Shown: positions 8,939-17,742 of the stretch, one piece after another
Numbering within the stretch: position 1 is the stretch's first letter
How the letters are laid out: each line of letters opens with the position of its first letter
From: Pseudoalteromonas lipolytica
GTDB taxonomy: Bacteria > Pseudomonadota > Gammaproteobacteria > Enterobacterales > Alteromonadaceae
Length of the DNA stretch: 64,000 bases
Direction: 5' to 3'
NCBI RefSeq assembly: GCF_001306915.1
Contig: NZ_LJTC01000005.1
Coordinates: 62,001 to 126,000, forward strand
The notes under the pieces: generated by a model
What the model was told of the DNA's origin: nothing
The model's database searches: none
What the model saw: the letters and a program-made list of their open reading frames with translations, nothing else
Program-made: the position numbers and the translations under genes

Positions 8939-10279
8939 TTATTTGTATTCGCCAATGCCCCCATAAGCATTTAAACGGTTATAAAGTGTTTTCGTACTGA
9001 TCCCCAGCATTTGCGCAGCAATCGTCTTATTACCTTGTACTTTATCTAAAGTCGCGTGGATCAATTCTTTTTCAACTTCTTCAATGGTTTGCCCTGCAAC
9101 AACTTGGTTTGCTTGGCTCTCTTTATTCACTTTAGAAAACGGTGATTCTAACGAATCAGGTAAAGTAATAACGGAGCCTTTAGGGTCACTCATAATAAAG
9201 GCACGGTGTATAGCATGGCGAAGTTCACGCACGTTACCAGGCCAATCATGGGCCTCAAGTTCTTTGATTTGCGCTGCTTGCCATTTAAAGTCGGTGCCGT
9301 TTTCATCATTAAGCTGCTCTAAAAAAGCATTGGCAAGCAATGGAATATCTTCTTTGCGCTCACGAAGCGGTGGAATATCAATAGGGAATACCGCTAAACG
9401 AAAGTAAATGTCTTCACGAATAACATTATTTTGCGCAAGGTCGGTCAAGGTGCGGTTGGTTGCAGAAATAACGCGGCAATTTACCGCTTGCTCTTTGGTT
9501 CCACCCACTCGAGTTACTTTTTTACTTTCGAGTACACGTAGTAAGTTTGGCTGCATATCAATGGGCATTTCTGTCACTTCATCTAAAAACAAAGTACCAC
9601 CAGCAGCTTGCTCAAACACCCCCTCTTTACGTGCAATAGCGCCTGTAAATGCGCCCTTTTCATGGCCGAAAAGTTCGCTACCAATCAGCTCTTTAGAAAA
9701 TGCACCACAGTTAGTTGCTACTAAAGGGCCATCACACTCAGTGGCGTTGTGAATTGCCTGAGCAACCACTTCTTTACCAGCACCACTTTCACCCATCAAC
9801 ATTACATTGGCAGAAGTTGCTGCAACACGCTCAATCATAGTATAAAGCTTTTGCATCACCTCTGATTCACCAATTAAGGTGCCAAAGTGGCGCTTTATAG
9901 CTGGCGTTGCTTTTTTCTTAGGGCTTGCTTTTTTCGGGTTGAGTACCCGTTCTATATCTTCTCGTTGTAGTGGTTTGACTAGGTGACCAACATTAGGCTC
10001 ACACATTTCAGCCAACTTACCCTTTACTGAAGGGTGCCCTGAAATTAACGTAACACGAGGCGATTGACCGATTGCTTTTAAGTGCTCAAGCAAATGTAGA
10101 CCGCTGCCATCTGGCAACATAAAATCTAAAAAAACATGGTCAAACGTGTTGTTTTCAAACCATTGCTCAGCTTCAGCAAGGTTCGCTGCGGTATTTATAT
10201 TGTGCCCGAGGAACTCAACAATGTGACAAACTACATCACTAAACTCACTGTCATCATCAACTAAAAGTACGTTTAACAT
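8939..10279 (-). CDS. NtrC-family sigma54-dependent response regulator
   Basis: The domains are a receiver (VLLVDDDSEF, acceptor in FLDFMLPDGSG), an AAA+ domain with Walker A GESGAGKE, the sigma54-contact loop GAFTGA, Walker B TLFLDE and arginine finger region, and a C-terminal Fis-type HTH (KTIAAQMLGISTKTLYNRL). I chose the ATG at 10279 because GGA lies seven bases upstream and the receiver begins at once (MLNVLLVDDD). A start at 10306 would add nine residues. It is the first gene of the leftward five-gene signalling operon and is likely its DNA-binding output. Target promoters are unknown. Confidence 0.95.
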   Translation of the reverse strand: MLNVLLVDDDSEFSDVVCHIVEFLGHNINTAANLAEAEQWFENNTFDHVFLDFMLPDGSGLHLLEHLKAIGQSPRVTLISGHPSVKGKLAEMCEPNVGHLVKPLQREDIERVLNPKKASPKKKATPAIKRHFGTLIGESEVMQKLYTMIERVAATSANVMLMGESGAGKEVVAQAIHNATECDGPLVATNCGAFSKELIGSELFGHEKGAFTGAIARKEGVFEQAAGGTLFLDEVTEMPIDMQPNLLRVLESKKVTRVGGTKEQAVNCRVISATNRTLTDLAQNNVIREDIYFRLAVFPIDIPPLRERKEDIPLLANAFLEQLNDENGTDFKWQAAQIKELEAHDWPGNVRELRHAIHRAFIMSDPKGSVITLPDSLESPFSKVNKESQANQVVAGQTIEEVEKELIHATLDKVQGNKTIAAQMLGISTKTLYNRLNAYGGIGEYK

Positions 10280-10495
10280 ATTTATTCCATAAGCTTTTTT
10301 AATCATTCTACGCTTAGTTCCAATAAAAATAAAATAAAGCGCGTTAGATACTAATTGAATTCAAATTACGACCATATTACTGCATTTAGTTCCACTTTAG
10401 GGTAAAAAGTGAGAAAAATACTAGAAACGGGTTATTATTGCCTACTCAAAATTAAGCTGAGCTGTACTTATTTTAAGTTATTAAGTTGTAATCAT

Positions 10496-11008
10496 ATGAA
10501 GTTATTAAGAAAAGTTATTCACCCAAGTTTAGGAAACGACTACGGCACTGTATTTATTCGTAACACTGCCCGCGCCATTGTTTTAAAAGGTGAACAAATA
10601 CTACTTTTATACACCGCTCGTTATGATGACTACAGTTTACCGGGTGGCGGGGTTGATAAAGGCGAAAGTATTGAGCAAGGGCTCCTGCGAGAACTTCATG
10701 AAGAAACAGGCGCACAACAAATTCAAATAAAGCATTCACTAGGCTTATACGAAGAAATCAGACCTTGGTACAAAGACGACTTTGACTGTGTTCATATCAA
10801 ATCTTATTGCTACTTTTGTGAAATAAGCGATGAATTTGCTGACCCAAAAATGGAGCACTACGAAGTGCAAAATGGCATGCAACCTAAGTGGGTGAATATA
10901 TTTGATGCCATCGCACACAACGAAACCACCATGGCAATGAGTGAAAAACAGGGCTTATCGATTCAGCGCGAGACCTTTTTATTAAAGCTGATTGCTGACA
11001 CTCTTTAA
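10496..11008 (+). CDS. NUDIX hydrolase
   Basis: From the ATG at 10496 the product is 170 residues. It carries a complete Nudix box, G-x5-E-x7-R-E-L-x-E-E-x-G, spanning about residues 51-72 (core LLRELHEETG). Nudix enzymes hydrolyse nucleoside diphosphates linked to another group; the substrate cannot be predicted. The frame is open upstream to a GTG at 10409, but residues from there are unlike any Nudix N-terminus, so I use 10496, although no strong SD precedes it. It is divergent from the NtrC-type regulator. Confidence 0.88.
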   Translation: MKLLRKVIHPSLGNDYGTVFIRNTARAIVLKGEQILLLYTARYDDYSLPGGGVDKGESIEQGLLRELHEETGAQQIQIKHSLGLYEEIRPWYKDDFDCVHIKSYCYFCEISDEFADPKMEHYEVQNGMQPKWVNIFDAIAHNETTMAMSEKQGLSIQRETFLLKLIADTL

Positions 11009-11088
11009 GTTTTTTACATTACTTTACGCAACCCTCAGCTATTGGGGCAGTCTATACTTATAATTAAAGCCAATTATGAGAGTCAACC

Positions 11089-11622
11089 ATGAGTAAAGTA
11101 GCTGCCCTTTCTAAGCCAACCATCCTGTTACATTGGACCGTTGCCATTTTGTTTATCGGCGTATTTGCGATGGGCATTTATGTTGCTGATTTTGCCGAGC
11201 CACCCGCTAAATTTACTTATATGGGATGGCATAAATCAATGGGCTTAGTAGTATTAGTTTTTGCCATCGCAAGGCTTATTTGGCGCATAAAAGAAGGCGC
11301 ATTACCTGCAACATCTGACATGCCTAAATGGCAAACCGTAATTGCTCACCTCACTCATGGCTTATTATTACTTGCGACCCTAGCTATGCCGTTATCTGGA
11401 TTTATCATGAGCTATGCGGGCGGTCGTGCAATTAGCTTCTTTGAGTTTGAGCTATTGAGCGCACCAGAAAAAACACCTTGGCTTGCAGATGCAGGCAGCT
11501 TTGTGCACCACAGTTCTGTGCTCATTATCGTGGTGATTTTAGCCTTACACGTTGCTGCTGCACTTAAACACCAGTTTGTTGACAAAGATGGCATGCTGAG
11601 CCGCATGCTAGGTAAGTCTTAA
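11089..11622 (+). CDS. Cytochrome b561 family protein
   Basis: The product is a 177-residue inner-membrane protein with four hydrophobic helices. Histidines are placed for two b-type haems: LHWTVAILF, GWHKSMGLVVL, AHLTHGLLLL and the final VHHSSVLIIVV/LHVAAALKHQF segment. This is the bacterial CybB/YceJ type, which moves electrons between quinol and a periplasmic acceptor. It stands alone, converging on the YgjV-like gene with only seven bases between the stops. Confidence 0.92.
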   Translation: MSKVAALSKPTILLHWTVAILFIGVFAMGIYVADFAEPPAKFTYMGWHKSMGLVVLVFAIARLIWRIKEGALPATSDMPKWQTVIAHLTHGLLLLATLAMPLSGFIMSYAGGRAISFFEFELLSAPEKTPWLADAGSFVHHSSVLIIVVILALHVAAALKHQFVDKDGMLSRMLGKS

Positions 11623-11629
11623 ATAAAAT

Positions 11630-12124
11630 TTAAGCGGGCTTAGGGTTAGCATAAAAGCGCCATAAGCCCACTAAATTACTTATTAAAAACACTGTTTCCA
11701 TAACCACTGCTAGTGGTGAAAACGCTAATAAATTGTGAACTATCCAGCACACAGTGCCGACAATCATCAACAGGCGTAAGGTAAAATCTTTGCCTTGGAA
11801 TGAAGCATAGGTTTGCATTAACGTTGCTGCCAGTGCGATAAAGCTAACCCAGCTATGCAATGTTAATAGTACTGCGCTAATACTCAAAAGCATAAACGCT
11901 ATCATCACCCAAGTTTTGCGCGCAAAAATACAATAGCCATAACGTAGTGCTGCAATCAACATTAAGCTTGCAGCACTGAAATTATCAAGCAGCATAAAAT
12001 GCACTGATGTCAGTAATACTGAGCTAAATAAACAAGCTAAAATAGCTTGTCTTTGTTTAAACTGAAAAGAAGCCAAATCGAGTAATGTGGCAATGGCAAC
12101 TAAGCACTGAGATAAAATAAACAT
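11630..12124 (-). CDS. YgjV-family inner membrane protein
   Basis: The product has 164 residues and is nearly all hydrophobic, with five to six membrane helices. Composition, length and pattern (for example VMIAFMLLSISAVLLTLHSW and the C-terminal ETVFLISNLVGLWRFY) fit the YgjV/Imp-YgjV family of unknown function. It lies 49 bp downstream of a CRP-like regulator on the same strand and may be regulated with it. Confidence 0.75.
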   Translation of the reverse strand: MFILSQCLVAIATLLDLASFQFKQRQAILACLFSSVLLTSVHFMLLDNFSAASLMLIAALRYGYCIFARKTWVMIAFMLLSISAVLLTLHSWVSFIALAATLMQTYASFQGKDFTLRLLMIVGTVCWIVHNLLAFSPLAVVMETVFLISNLVGLWRFYANPKPA

Positions 12125-12173
12125 AACGACTCCTGAAAAATCAGCAGTGTAATGTTCACTGTTTTGCTGCGCC

Positions 12174-12749
12174 TTAACTTAAGTTAAGACGCCGTCTAAT
12201 TCGCGATAAAGAAATCGCTGAAATCCCTAAATACATAGCAACATCGTTTAAGCTTAATTGCTCAAGCCAGTGCGGTTTTTGATCTAATAAATATTGATAA
12301 CGTTGCTCTGGCGTATTGAGTAATAAAAACGCTTCTTTTGCTTCTTTAAACAATAATTGCTGACTAATTAATTGATATTTAATTGCTTGCCAGTCAGTAC
12401 TATCAAATAAAACCAAAGGCACCTTAATAAGCTCAGCATCACGTATTACTTTGAGTTGATAGAGCGCAGGGGTTTTAGTCAACCAGTTCCCATAAAGCAG
12501 TGCAAACTCATCTTGAAAGTAAAACTCTTTACACTTTTGTGTGCCTTGCGATGATGCATGTAATGCACCAAGCACCCCTGATATAATTAAGTAACCCGCA
12601 TCTTGCTCATCGCCTTGCTGTAATAAAATATCTCCCTTGGCGTATCGCTTAATTGTGCATTGCCCAGCAAGTTTATTACGAAATTTACAAGCTAACTGAT
12701 GGTAGCTATCACCAAGAGGAAGTAACTGAGCATCGTTCAAGATTGCCAA
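12174..12749 (-). CDS. CRP/FNR-family cyclic-nucleotide-binding-type regulator
   Basis: This 191-residue protein has an N-terminal cNMP-binding jelly roll (KGDILLQQGDEQDAGYLIISG) and a short C-terminal HTH (LNDVAMYLGISAISLSRIRRRL). The cAMP-contact FGE/RxS cassette is not obvious, so the ligand may differ or be absent. The start overlaps the end of the nitronate monooxygenase gene by 13 bp, suggesting coupled expression. This may be a local activator of the NMO-YgjV segment (inference). Confidence 0.85.
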   Translation of the reverse strand: MAILNDAQLLPLGDSYHQLACKFRNKLAGQCTIKRYAKGDILLQQGDEQDAGYLIISGVLGALHASSQGTQKCKEFYFQDEFALLYGNWLTKTPALYQLKVIRDAELIKVPLVLFDSTDWQAIKYQLISQQLLFKEAKEAFLLLNTPEQRYQYLLDQKPHWLEQLSLNDVAMYLGISAISLSRIRRRLNLS

Positions 12750-13774
12750 CCTTGCATCAATAATCTAGTTATTTGCTGGGCGTTAATCCCTTCTCTAACA
12801 ATAAAGCGTTCACCACACCAAAGTGGTGAAAAACCACTATCGCCTTTGACTTCAGCTTTTGCACGTAATGCGGTCATCGCAATCGACGCATACGGAAAAG
12901 GCGGCGCTTGCTCTGGCATAGCTCCTAACTCTTGCATGACTCGATTGCTAATACCTCGTGCTGGACGACCAGAGAATAAGGTCGTCAATTCAGTTGAGTC
13001 TGGCGCAACTGTTTTTAATACTTCACGATGTAAAGCACTTGTTGTCGCTTCTTCACAAAGTAAGTAAGCGCTCCCCACCTGCACTGCTGCGACACCTAAT
13101 GCTTGGTATTGGGCGACATCTTCTGCCGTGCAAATTCCACCTGCTGCAATAACAGGTATATCAAGCTCTACACATTCTCGCACTAATTGCGCAGTGGTTG
13201 GTTGCAGCGATAAATCCATTGATAAAAAATGGCCGCGGTGGCCGCCAGCTTCAATCCCTTGTGCAATAACCGCATCGGCTCCATTTGTTTGTAACCAACG
13301 CGCTTCATCTAACGTTGTTGCTGATGAAAGAACCGTTCCGCCCCACGCTTTTATTTGAGAAACAATCTCTCTACTTGGTAGACCAAAATGAAAGCTTACA
13401 ACGGCAGGCGCGTAAGGTGCGATAATATCTATTATTTGTTGATTAATTGGCTGGCGCGAAGCATTACGGGTAAATTGTGAGACATCGACAGCAAACTCAT
13501 CAAAATAAGGTGTAAGCAGATTATGCCAAGCCGTTTGCTGAGCCAGGGTATAGTCGGGTGTTTGATGACAAAAAAAGTTAAGATTGTAAGGCTTATCAGT
13601 ATGCTGGCTAAGATAATCAAGTTCTGATTTTAGCAGCTCTGCTGAGAGCATAGCGCAAGGTAAAGAGCCAAGCCCTCCAGCTTCACACACAGCGACTGCC
13701 AGTTTGGCATTTTGCACACCCGCCATCGGCGCTTGAATAATCGCAAGTTCAGTTTTTAACACAGAATTTGTCAT
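12737..13774 (-). CDS. Nitronate monooxygenase (NMO/2-nitropropane dioxygenase family)
   Basis: The 345-residue product is a TIM-barrel flavoprotein of the NMO family. Visible family motifs are an N-terminal IIQAPMAGVQ, the FMN-phosphate region VIAQGIEAGGHRGHF with the active-site-type histidine, and IPVIAAGGI followed by AAVQVGSAYL. It should oxidise alkyl nitronates such as propionate-3-nitronate, using FMN and oxygen. It heads a leftward transcription unit with the CRP-like and YgjV-like genes. NMO-like names are often assigned loosely, so the exact substrate is uncertain. Confidence 0.9.
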   Translation of the reverse strand: MTNSVLKTELAIIQAPMAGVQNAKLAVAVCEAGGLGSLPCAMLSAELLKSELDYLSQHTDKPYNLNFFCHQTPDYTLAQQTAWHNLLTPYFDEFAVDVSQFTRNASRQPINQQIIDIIAPYAPAVVSFHFGLPSREIVSQIKAWGGTVLSSATTLDEARWLQTNGADAVIAQGIEAGGHRGHFLSMDLSLQPTTAQLVRECVELDIPVIAAGGICTAEDVAQYQALGVAAVQVGSAYLLCEEATTSALHREVLKTVAPDSTELTTLFSGRPARGISNRVMQELGAMPEQAPPFPYASIAMTALRAKAEVKGDSGFSPLWCGERFIVREGINAQQITRLLMQGWQS

Positions 13775-13936
13775 TACATATTCCTTGTAAGTTTTTCAAC
13801 CTAATGCAGTTTTTACAAAGTTTAAGTTTCTCAAAAGCTAACTGAAAAATAAAAATCTTCTAAAACAATAAGCTATAAAACGCAAAAAATAGGTATTAGC
13901 TTTGCAGACTAGCTCCTACAACTTTGTAAGGAGATA

Positions 13937-15316
13937 ATGATGACTGATACTGTTACTACAATCAATCCAACTAATGAACAAACGATCAAGACTTATAACT
14001 TATTGTCACTGCAACAAGCACAGAGTGAAGTTGACCAATGTCATCAAGCATTTTTAAAATGGCGCACTACATCCCATGAGCACCGCGCAAAATTACTTAA
14101 TAAACTTGCACAAGTAATTGATTCTAATCAACAAGAATTAGCACAACTAATGACCGATGAAATGGGTAAGATTTACCAACAGGGCCTTCAGGAGGTTGAG
14201 CTTTGTGCAGCAATTTGTCGTTATACCGCTGAGCAGGGACCAAAAGTGCTTGGCGATGAAAAGCGAGATATGCAAGACGGACATGCAATTATTAGTTACC
14301 AACCAATTGGTGTAATACTTGGTATCCAACCATGGAACTTCCCGCTATATCAAGTCATTCGCTATGCTTGCGCGAATGTTATGGCAGGTAACACCACAGT
14401 GCTAAAACATGCTGGTAATGTATTTGGCATGGCCGAAAAGATTGAACAGTTATTTAAACTGGCTGGTTTTGACGATTATTGCTTTAAGAACTTACTTATT
14501 GACGGTAAAACCGCAAGCGAACTAATAGATCACTCAGCGATTCGTGGTGTAACCTTTACTGGCAGCGATGGCACAGGCAAAAAAGTCGCAGAGCGAGCAG
14601 CTAAACAGGTTAAGAAAACCGTGCTCGAATTAGGCAGTAACGATGCATACATCGTACTTGATGACGCTGATTTAAATACGGCGATTACCGCATGTACGCA
14701 AGGTCGTTTGATAAACAACGGACAAACCTGTGTTGCGGCAAAACGCTTTATTGTGGTTGATGCTTTATATGATGATTTTAAAGCTCTAATCAAAGAGCAA
14801 TTTGAGCAAGTTGTTCTTGGCGATCCGAACGATGAAAAAACCACGCTTGGGCCAATGGCTCGTAAAGATCTGCGCGATCAGCTTCATCAGCAAGTCACTG
14901 ACTCTGTAAATGCAGGTGCTACTATTATCACGGGCGGTAAAGTTGCTGAACACACCGGCTTTTATTACACCCCGACCTTGCTTGAAAATATCAAACCGGG
15001 CATGCCCGCTTATGACGATGAATTATTTGGCCCTGTGGCATCACTTATTAGAGCCAAAGATAACGTAGAGGCAATGCAAATTGCTAATGATTCACGCTAT
15101 GGTCTTGGCGGCGGTATTTTCTCAAAAGATGAACAAGCAGCCATTGAGCTTGCAAAGCTTCACTTTGACACCGGTATGGTAAATATCAATGGTTATGGTC
15201 TTGCGCAACCGAACTTACCATTTGGTGGTGTAAAAGACAGTGGCTATGGCCGTGAACATGGCGGTTTTGGACTACGAGAATTTGTTAATATCAAAACCAT
15301 TATGGTCAACGACTAA
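13937..15316 (+). CDS. NAD(P)-dependent aldehyde dehydrogenase, succinate-semialdehyde type
   Basis: This 459-residue enzyme has the ALDH hallmarks: QPWNFP at 131-136, general base E231 in LELGSND, catalytic C265 in NNGQTCVAAKR, and the C-terminal NLPFGGVKDSGYGREHG. The short length and GQTC/AAKR segment match the succinate-semialdehyde/short-chain ALDH branch (Sad/GabD-like). The ATG at 13937 sits close to AAGGAGATA, a strong SD; a second ATG is the next codon. No gabT or other GABA gene is adjacent, so the substrate is not certain. A terminator follows directly. Confidence 0.92.
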   Translation: MMTDTVTTINPTNEQTIKTYNLLSLQQAQSEVDQCHQAFLKWRTTSHEHRAKLLNKLAQVIDSNQQELAQLMTDEMGKIYQQGLQEVELCAAICRYTAEQGPKVLGDEKRDMQDGHAIISYQPIGVILGIQPWNFPLYQVIRYACANVMAGNTTVLKHAGNVFGMAEKIEQLFKLAGFDDYCFKNLLIDGKTASELIDHSAIRGVTFTGSDGTGKKVAERAAKQVKKTVLELGSNDAYIVLDDADLNTAITACTQGRLINNGQTCVAAKRFIVVDALYDDFKALIKEQFEQVVLGDPNDEKTTLGPMARKDLRDQLHQQVTDSVNAGATIITGGKVAEHTGFYYTPTLLENIKPGMPAYDDELFGPVASLIRAKDNVEAMQIANDSRYGLGGGIFSKDEQAAIELAKLHFDTGMVNINGYGLAQPNLPFGGVKDSGYGREHGGFGLREFVNIKTIMVND

Positions 15317-15325
15317 TCACTATTA

Positions 15326-15348
15326 AGGGCTCATTAGAGCCCTTTTTC
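15326..15348 (+). terminator. Intrinsic terminator of the aldehyde dehydrogenase gene
   Basis: AGGGCTC-ATTA-GAGCCCT forms a perfect 7-bp stem with tetraloop, followed by a T run, ten bases after the stop codon. Confidence 0.9.
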
Positions 15349-15388
15349 ATATCTGATTGTGCCGTCCTTAATAAGGTTATCACTTTTC

Positions 15389-15550
15389 ATACCAATCCGC
15401 TTAATTAAGTAGTCTATTTTGAGGCAATAAAACCTCGTTGATAACAAGGCAAAAATTTCGTTATTTAGTTGTTCTAAATGAGAAATTTTTAACGCAGTTA
15501 GCGACAGGTTTTATCCCTCAAAATGATTAAGTATTATTGCGGGTTGGTAT
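15389..15550. repeat. MITE-like long imperfect inverted repeat, 162 bp
   Basis: The segment starts ATACCAATCCGC and ends GCGGGTTGGTAT, and the two halves are imperfect reverse complements over almost their whole length (for example TTTTGAGG..ATAAAACC on the left against GGTTTTATCCCTCAAAA on the right). Such a long fold-back with conserved ends and no ORF is typical of a non-autonomous mobile element or an ERIC-like dispersed repeat. The right 17 bp lie inside the C-terminus of the EEP-family gene and provide its stop codon. Confidence 0.75.
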
Positions 15551-16616
15551 TAAACATTGGCACTTGTTGCTTCGAGGCTGCTGGCATTTTTAACTCATCC
15601 ACTGCTTTTTCTTTATCAATCTGCTCTTGTTGTTTTTGGTTGTCAGAATCGGGGTTATAAACAAGCTCTGTAAGAAGTGCAAAATGGTCTGAGCCATACT
15701 TTGCCAAACGCTCAATACGCTTAACGCTAAACTCATTACTATGAAAAAGATGATCAAGTGGCCAGCGCATAAAGAAATAACTGGCATGAAAGGTATTAAA
15801 AAAGCCGCGGCCTTTACGTGGGTCTAACAAGCCACTAATACGCATAAACAAACGGGTACTACGCGACCAAGCAACATCATTTAGATCTCCTGCAACAATA
15901 CAAGGTCGCAGTCTGTTTTTAAGTGCTTTTGCTAAGATAATTAGTTCAGTATCACGCGGCCGTGAGCTGTCTTCTTCCGTGGGGCTCGGAGGTGCAGGAT
16001 GAATAAAATGCCCTTGAACTTCTACGCTATCTGCATCTTCAAACAAAATATGGATTGAGGGGATATCGCTTTCTATAAGCTCACAAACTTGCTGTTGTTT
16101 AATTTTAAACTTGCTGTACAAGTGCATGCCATAACGATTATCTTTTGGGCAGTACACTCGATACGGGTATTCTTGCTCTAAACTGCTCAGTTCGTTCTGC
16201 CAAGTTTGATCAGACTCTAACGTAATGAGTAAGTCTGGTTGGTGCGTGTTAACTAAAGCAATGAGTTTGTCATATTCGCTGTTCGACATCAGTACATTTG
16301 CCGACATAATGCGAATACTGTGCTTATCAGTTTTATTGCTTGAAGCAACTTCTTTATTAGCGAGCCTTGTGTAAGGGTAAATCCAGCCAACTTGTAAAAG
16401 CAACACGACGATACTCGCCAGAGCACAACCAATATAAGGCGCGGAGCCCGTGCGACTGATTAAATAGCTTGCAGCAATTAAACTCGCACAAGCAAGGTAA
16501 ACCACTTGCAAGCGTACAAAGTCACAACTGCGAATTAAATAATGTTGGGAATATGAAAATGGCAAGATTGAGACTACTAGCAGCATGGCCAATAGTGAAC
16601 CCAATCCATAAGTCAT
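15534..16616 (-). CDS. Endonuclease/exonuclease/phosphatase (EEP) family membrane protein
   Basis: The product has about 360 residues. Three N-terminal hydrophobic segments (residues about 5-105 from the ATG) are followed by an EEP catalytic domain: SANVLMSN, the metal-binding glutamate in LLITLESD, the GDLNDVAW loop, PLDHLF and the terminal SDHFAL histidine. It is probably a membrane-anchored phosphodiesterase; the substrate is unknown. The open frame begins with TTG at 16631, but the ATG at 16616 is the first normal start. The last residues and the stop are encoded by the MITE-like repeat at 15389-15550, so the original C-terminus was probably different. Confidence 0.88.
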   Translation of the reverse strand: MTYGLGSLLAMLLVVSILPFSYSQHYLIRSCDFVRLQVVYLACASLIAASYLISRTGSAPYIGCALASIVVLLLQVGWIYPYTRLANKEVASSNKTDKHSIRIMSANVLMSNSEYDKLIALVNTHQPDLLITLESDQTWQNELSSLEQEYPYRVYCPKDNRYGMHLYSKFKIKQQQVCELIESDIPSIHILFEDADSVEVQGHFIHPAPPSPTEEDSSRPRDTELIILAKALKNRLRPCIVAGDLNDVAWSRSTRLFMRISGLLDPRKGRGFFNTFHASYFFMRWPLDHLFHSNEFSVKRIERLAKYGSDHFALLTELVYNPDSDNQKQQEQIDKEKAVDELKMPAASKQQVPMFNTNPQ

Positions 16617-16633
16617 GATCGATTCAAGCAAAA

Positions 16634-16954
16634 CTAGCGGCTCAGAATAGAAATAATTTCTCGGGTGTCTTCCACTAAACGCACGACAGTATCGTCAACT
16701 TGAATTGAGATTAGACCATCTCTGTCTCGAGATTTAATCACTTTACCGCGGCGGTAAATATCACGGTCAAGAATATCGCCTTTACGTAATTTCTTCTGCC
16801 AACCGGGTGGTAAATCGCCACCATTATCAAGTTTCTTTTCAAGGCCAGGTGGTAGACTTTTATCTTTGCCCTTATCCTTGTCTTTATCTTTTGCAAGTGC
16901 GCCAGCCGTCACTAGGCTTAAACCTATCACTGCAACTGTTAACAATGCTTTCAT
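16634..16954 (-). CDS. Secreted LPPG-repeat protein (CigR/RcnB-like), copy 1
   Basis: The ATG at 16954 is preceded by AGAAGGAGC and gives 106 residues with a clear signal peptide (MKALLTVAVIGLSLVTAGALA). A Lys/Asp repeat (KDKDKDKGKDK) follows, then paired motifs LPPGLEKKL and LPPGWQKKL, then a conserved C-terminal domain (GDILDRDIYRRGKVI ... TREIISIL). The LPPG repeats recall the CigR/RcnB-like periplasmic proteins; function is unknown. It is a diverged paralogue of the next gene. It ends just before the EEP gene. Confidence 0.8.
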   Translation of the reverse strand: MKALLTVAVIGLSLVTAGALAKDKDKDKGKDKSLPPGLEKKLDNGGDLPPGWQKKLRKGDILDRDIYRRGKVIKSRDRDGLISIQVDDTVVRLVEDTREIISILSR

Positions 16955-17022
16955 GCGAGTGCTCCTTCTATGAGTCCCAATTAAGCGTAGCAAGTTTTTC
17001 TGAACTGGGTATGAAACCAGCT

Positions 17023-17046
17023 AAAAAAAGCCGCTAAGCGGCTTTT
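17023..17046 (-). terminator. Intrinsic terminator of the His-rich LPPG gene
   Basis: On the minus strand AAAAGCCGC-TTA-GCGGCTTTT is followed by further T residues. It separates the two LPPG paralogues, which are therefore probably transcribed independently. Confidence 0.88.
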
Positions 17047-17053
17047 GACAGGA

Positions 17054-17491
17054 TTAACGATGGCGAGTAACGATTGATAAAATCTCTCGCGTATCGTGTA
17101 CTAGATGAATAAGGCGGTCATCGATTTCGATGGCAATAATGCCATTTCGGTCGCGACGTTTAATCACTCGCCCATGACGATATATATCACGGTCAAGAAT
17201 ATCACCATGGTGATAACGCTTATACCAACCAGGTGGTAAGCCACCACCATACCCTACTTTTTTGTATAAACCGGGTGGTAAGTCACGGTAGCTGTAATGG
17301 TCGTATCTATCGTAACGATCATGTCTGTCATGATGATGGTGATGTTTGTGGTGTTTTTTATGTTTTTTATGCTTTTTACGTTCGTGCTTATGTTCGTATC
17401 TATCGTGGTCACGATCATGTTTCGCGTTTGCTTCCATAGGTATCAAACTCAAACCTAAAACAGCAACTGAGATAGTAATTAATTTATTCAT
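17054..17491 (-). CDS. Secreted His-rich LPPG-repeat protein, copy 2
   Basis: Starting at the ATG at 17491, the product has 145 residues: signal peptide MNKLITISVAVLGLSLIPMEANA, a striking His/Lys/Asp/Arg-rich stretch (including HHKHHHHHDRHDRYDRY) at about residues 24-70, then LPPGLYKK, LPPGWYKR and the C-terminal domain GDILDRDIYRHGRVI...TREILSIV. The C-terminal 75 residues are clearly homologous to copy 1; the N-terminal linker differs (Lys/Asp versus His-rich). The His-rich part could bind divalent metals such as Ni, Co or Zn (inference). An alternative in-frame start five codons upstream is possible. Confidence 0.82.
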   Translation of the reverse strand: MNKLITISVAVLGLSLIPMEANAKHDRDHDRYEHKHERKKHKKHKKHHKHHHHHDRHDRYDRYDHYSYRDLPPGLYKKVGYGGGLPPGWYKRYHHGDILDRDIYRHGRVIKRRDRNGIIAIEIDDRLIHLVHDTREILSIVTRHR

Positions 17492-17742
17492 AAAAGAGAC
17501 CCTCAACGTTTGCTCTTGATAAAAAGCCTAACGTTTTAGCCTGAATCATAGATGAAGGGTTACAATTTAAAAACGTAACTGTTTACATATCAACACATTA
17601 GAAAGCTAACCTTTACATTTCTTTAAACTTCTTTGGCACTATTTACGAAAAATCGAGTCTGAGTTACAGTTCCGTTTGAGGCGTTTGTCGTTATATTTGC
17701 AACATAAACAAAGGCTTCCTCACAACATAATAAGGATAATTT

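Noticed and set aside
10280-10420. Sigma54 promoter upstream of the NtrC-type gene
   Set aside because: GG and GC pairs are found, but none with the required 10-base spacing; only a repeated TTAGTTCCA is visible.
16616-16631. TTG start for the EEP-family gene
   Set aside because: No SD supports the TTG; the ATG at 16616 begins directly at the membrane segment.
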